Shown here one piece after another: positions 61,690-64,000 of a stretch of 64,000 bases of DNA. Position 1 is the stretch's first letter; each line of letters opens with the position of its first letter. The position numbers were made by a program, and so were the translations under genes. This DNA comes from Monosiga brevicollis MX1 (lineage: Eukaryota > Opisthokonta > Choanoflagellata > Craspedida > Salpingoecidae). The stretch spans positions 839,559-903,558 of the forward strand of contig NW_001865042.1 in assembly GCF_000002865.3 (NCBI RefSeq), read 5' to 3'. Under the pieces are notes generated by a model. That model was not told the origin of the DNA. It saw only the letters and a list, made by a program, of their open reading frames with translations, and searched no databases.

Positions 61690-64000
61690 ATGGGTACGCC
61701 AGGGAAGGTGCGGCCATTGCCGGCCGATTTGGCAGCTCGCCTCGGCGACGCCTACGTTTTGAGCGATGTGACGGTCCTGGTGGCCGAGCTCTTGGCCAAC
61801 GCCCTGGACGCGGGCGCAACCCGGGTGGTCGTGCACACCGCATTAGACGAAGCTTTGGTAGTCGTTCGCGACAACGGACATGGGTTGCGACACGATGATT
61901 TGCAGCTATTGGGTCAAGCCGTCGCCTCCAGCAAGCTGCCAACCACGGCTCAGGCTCAAACTCATGGGTTTCGGGGCCAAGCGCTGCGCGCCATTGCCCA
62001 ATGTTGCTGTCTCAGCATTAAGTCGCGTGACCCCCAATCAGGGCTTTTATTTCAAAAGGTCGTGATAGGTGGGCAACCCAGTAGCCTGACGGTGGTGGAT
62101 AGTGGTGATAGTTGGCACACAACCGTTCGGGTGAGTGACATCTTCTTCAGCTTGCCCGTACGACGGCGCAGCGTTGCATCATGTCCCCCTCGCGCAATTC
62201 GTGCTGTCCTTGCTCGCTATGCGCTGGCCTGCCCTGGTACAGCGTTGACCTGGACCTTTGGGCGGAATGAAGCCGTACCTCGGTGGTGCCTGCCCGCCCA
62301 CACCTCGGCATTGGATCGCTTCCGTGCGGTGCTCCCCGCGGCTTTGCGTGCAACCGTCATCGCCATGGACGAGCCGGGAGCAAGGCACCTTCGCGCCGCC
62401 TTCGCAACGGAGGGGCATCCCACGCAAGCCTATCAGTTTTTGTCCGTTAATGGTCATCCACAAACGCAGGGTCAGGCCCTCGAGGCTGTGCGAAGTACTT
62501 TTGCTCACAGCCTCTTTGGCCGTCAAGACGAGAAGAATGGTATGCTGGGACTGTTCACGAGACATGGCGAAGAGAAGAGAGGATTGAGCTGCACATGTGA
62601 TGGGACAGGCCCTTGTACAAGTGGATGATTTTTTTGATGCGCATGTGCTCTGTGCTTGCATGGGGATGAGATAGACTCGGGCAAGCTACGCAGCCGCCGC
62701 CCCCGCTACTACCCCGTCTTTGCGCTCTGGGTGGAGATGGCTGACTTTTCGGCAGATAACTTGGTTGATAACAAACACCGCTTTCTCATGGATCCTGACA
62801 GCCCTGAATTGGCTCAAATCACGAGCCTGACGCGTCGTTTCCTTGAACAGCAAGGCTTTCTTGCTGTGATGCCTCCACTCTTTACTGCACCTGCCTCCAC
62901 AGACATACCTGCGCAGCTGGAGTCTTCGCCCAAGCGCCCCAAGCGTAGCCCTTTTCATTCGTTCCGGTCTGCAAGCAGCAGTGCAGCCCAGTCAGGGCTG
63001 ACCGCCGAACCCAAACAAGATGCGCCCACCGTCGATCACGACTTGTTGCACTCCTCCGCCAGTCCCACTCCAACTGGACACGCCCTGCACTTGGCGCCTG
63101 AGCCGGGAATAGAAGCGGGCCCGGCCCAAATCATGTCTCAAGTCCCAGATAATCAACTACAGGCGTGTAGGCACGGGCTTCAGGCAAGGCGCGAAAACCA
63201 GGAGATCCAGACGACCCAGGCGACCCAGGAAGCTATGGGGCCTGGGCCTCATTCCAATGATGCCCTGATTCAAGTCAAGGTCCGTCAACTTTTCGACCCT
63301 GCGTGCAAGACCCGCTATTTTGCTGACGGCGCGCATGAATGAACAACAGATCCGGACGCCCGATTCAGGAAACTTGCCCTCCTCGGCTTCAAACACGCCT
63401 CAACCGCGTTTCCTGAATTTACCCAAACTCCCAAGAGGGTAGAACCTAGCTCATTATCTTTGTTACCTCGCTATCTTGTTGGCAAGGCATCTCTCACAGC
63501 GTCGGTGTATGGCTGTTGGCAGGGCACTGCAGAATATACGGCTTAACAATGAGCATCTTCATCAGACGCGGGTGCGTCGGTGTACCGCTCGCCAGCTCAT
63601 CCATTCGTGAGTCTGTGCATTTGTGCGCATGACTGTCTGGGTTTCGTTGCAGGTGGTAGGCCAGTTGGATGCCAAATTCTTGTGCTGTACGGTTCCCATC
63701 CCCGATGGCCGTCTGCTTTATGTCATTGATCAGCATGCAGCGCATGAGCGCATCATGCTCGAGCAGTTTCTAGCGGTTGGTGTTGAAGCCCTCAAAAGAG
63801 ACAACGCTGTATTTTGCTCGTGGTCCGAGCCTTGAGGCGCTGGGCAACCTGGGGTGTGCTATCTCACGTGTGGATGCTTGATGCCCAAAACCCAAATTGG
63901 TCCTGCTATGATAGAACGATACGCAAACAGGCGATCGGGGGCTGCAGCAACCCATCACAATCCCGCTGGCCGAGCCACTGAGTGTTGAGAGTATGTCGAG
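61690..64000 (+). CDS. MLH3: DNA mismatch repair protein MLH3 (3' end outside window)
   Basis: Exons 61690..62539, 62675..about 63279, 63653..about 63774 or later, and 63948..>64000. The N-terminal GHKL ATPase shows ELLANALDAGAT, DNGHGL and GFRGQALRAIA, then the transducer domain (FFSLPVRRR, YQFLSVNGHPQ). A long Ser/Pro/Gln linker follows. The C-terminal domain contains DQHAAHERIMLE, the DQHA(X)2E(X)4E metal motif of the MLH3/PMS2 endonuclease. MLH3 partners MLH1 to resolve meiotic crossovers and assist mismatch repair. The usual Glu of the GFRGEAL ATPase motif is Gln here. Donor choice at 63273 or 63279, and at 63774 or later, is unsettled. Exon 4 begins QPITIPLAEPLSVE and runs off the window. 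Confidence 0.9.

Overview
This is nuclear DNA from an intron-rich, gene-dense eukaryote. Nearly every gene is split by short introns (mostly about 40-400 bp, GT-AG, one GC-AG). Exons join in frame, and adjacent genes are usually only 100-950 bp apart. The gene set is opisthokont: TBC1D19, TTLL9, P4HA, CIB, TSEN54, NSUN2, RPAP2, MLH3, SKP1, alongside a plant-like secreted GH3 beta-xylosidase and a giant ankyrin-PARP. With many CA/GT microsatellites and moderately high GC, a choanoflagellate (Monosiga-like) is my best guess. That is an inference from gene content, not a measured identity. I built the gene models by hand from splice sites, reading-frame phase and family similarity. Where all phases close, exon coordinates should be good to the base.

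Layout. 1-144: end of an EF-hand gene (+). 582-10842: ten-exon ankyrin/WGR/PARP gene (-). 11792-13963: deoxyhypusine hydroxylase (+). 14637-17678: TBC1D19 (-). 17870-17969: odd tRNA-Lys(CTT)-like gene (-). 18078-19146: unknown small protein (+). 19410-22415: tRNA-dihydrouridine synthase 3 (-). 22907-25176: tRNA isopentenyltransferase (+). 25297-28519: GH3 beta-xylosidase (-). 28926-31253: RPAP2/Rtr1 CTD phosphatase (+). 31254-34236: the only large gap. 34237-35484: intronless Cys-rich basic protein (+). 36580-38758: prolyl 4-hydroxylase alpha (-). 39542-40758: mitochondrial inner membrane peptidase 1 (+). 40879-43685: unknown coiled-coil protein (-). 44439-45234: CIB-type calcium sensor (+). 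45913-46817: SKP1 (+). 47345-51668: NSUN2 (-). 52253-54554: beta-hexosaminidase (-). 54865-57163: TSEN54 (+). 57530-59058: TTLL9 (+). 59256-61361: unknown 428-aa protein (-). 61690-end: MLH3 (+, cut by the window edge).

How the genes relate. Strand alternates along most of the window, so most promoters are shared divergent intergenic regions and most 3' ends are convergent. Several genes serve tRNA maturation and translation: DUS3L and TRIT1 share one 491-bp divergent promoter, NSUN2 and TSEN54 lie about 25-30 kb downstream, and a tRNA-Lys-like locus and DOHH (eIF5A hypusination) are nearby. Secretory-pathway enzymes (GH3, GH20, P4HA) and flagellar/trafficking proteins (TTLL9, TBC1D19) make up much of the rest. 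There is no sign of bacterial operons, CRISPR, phage or intact transposons.
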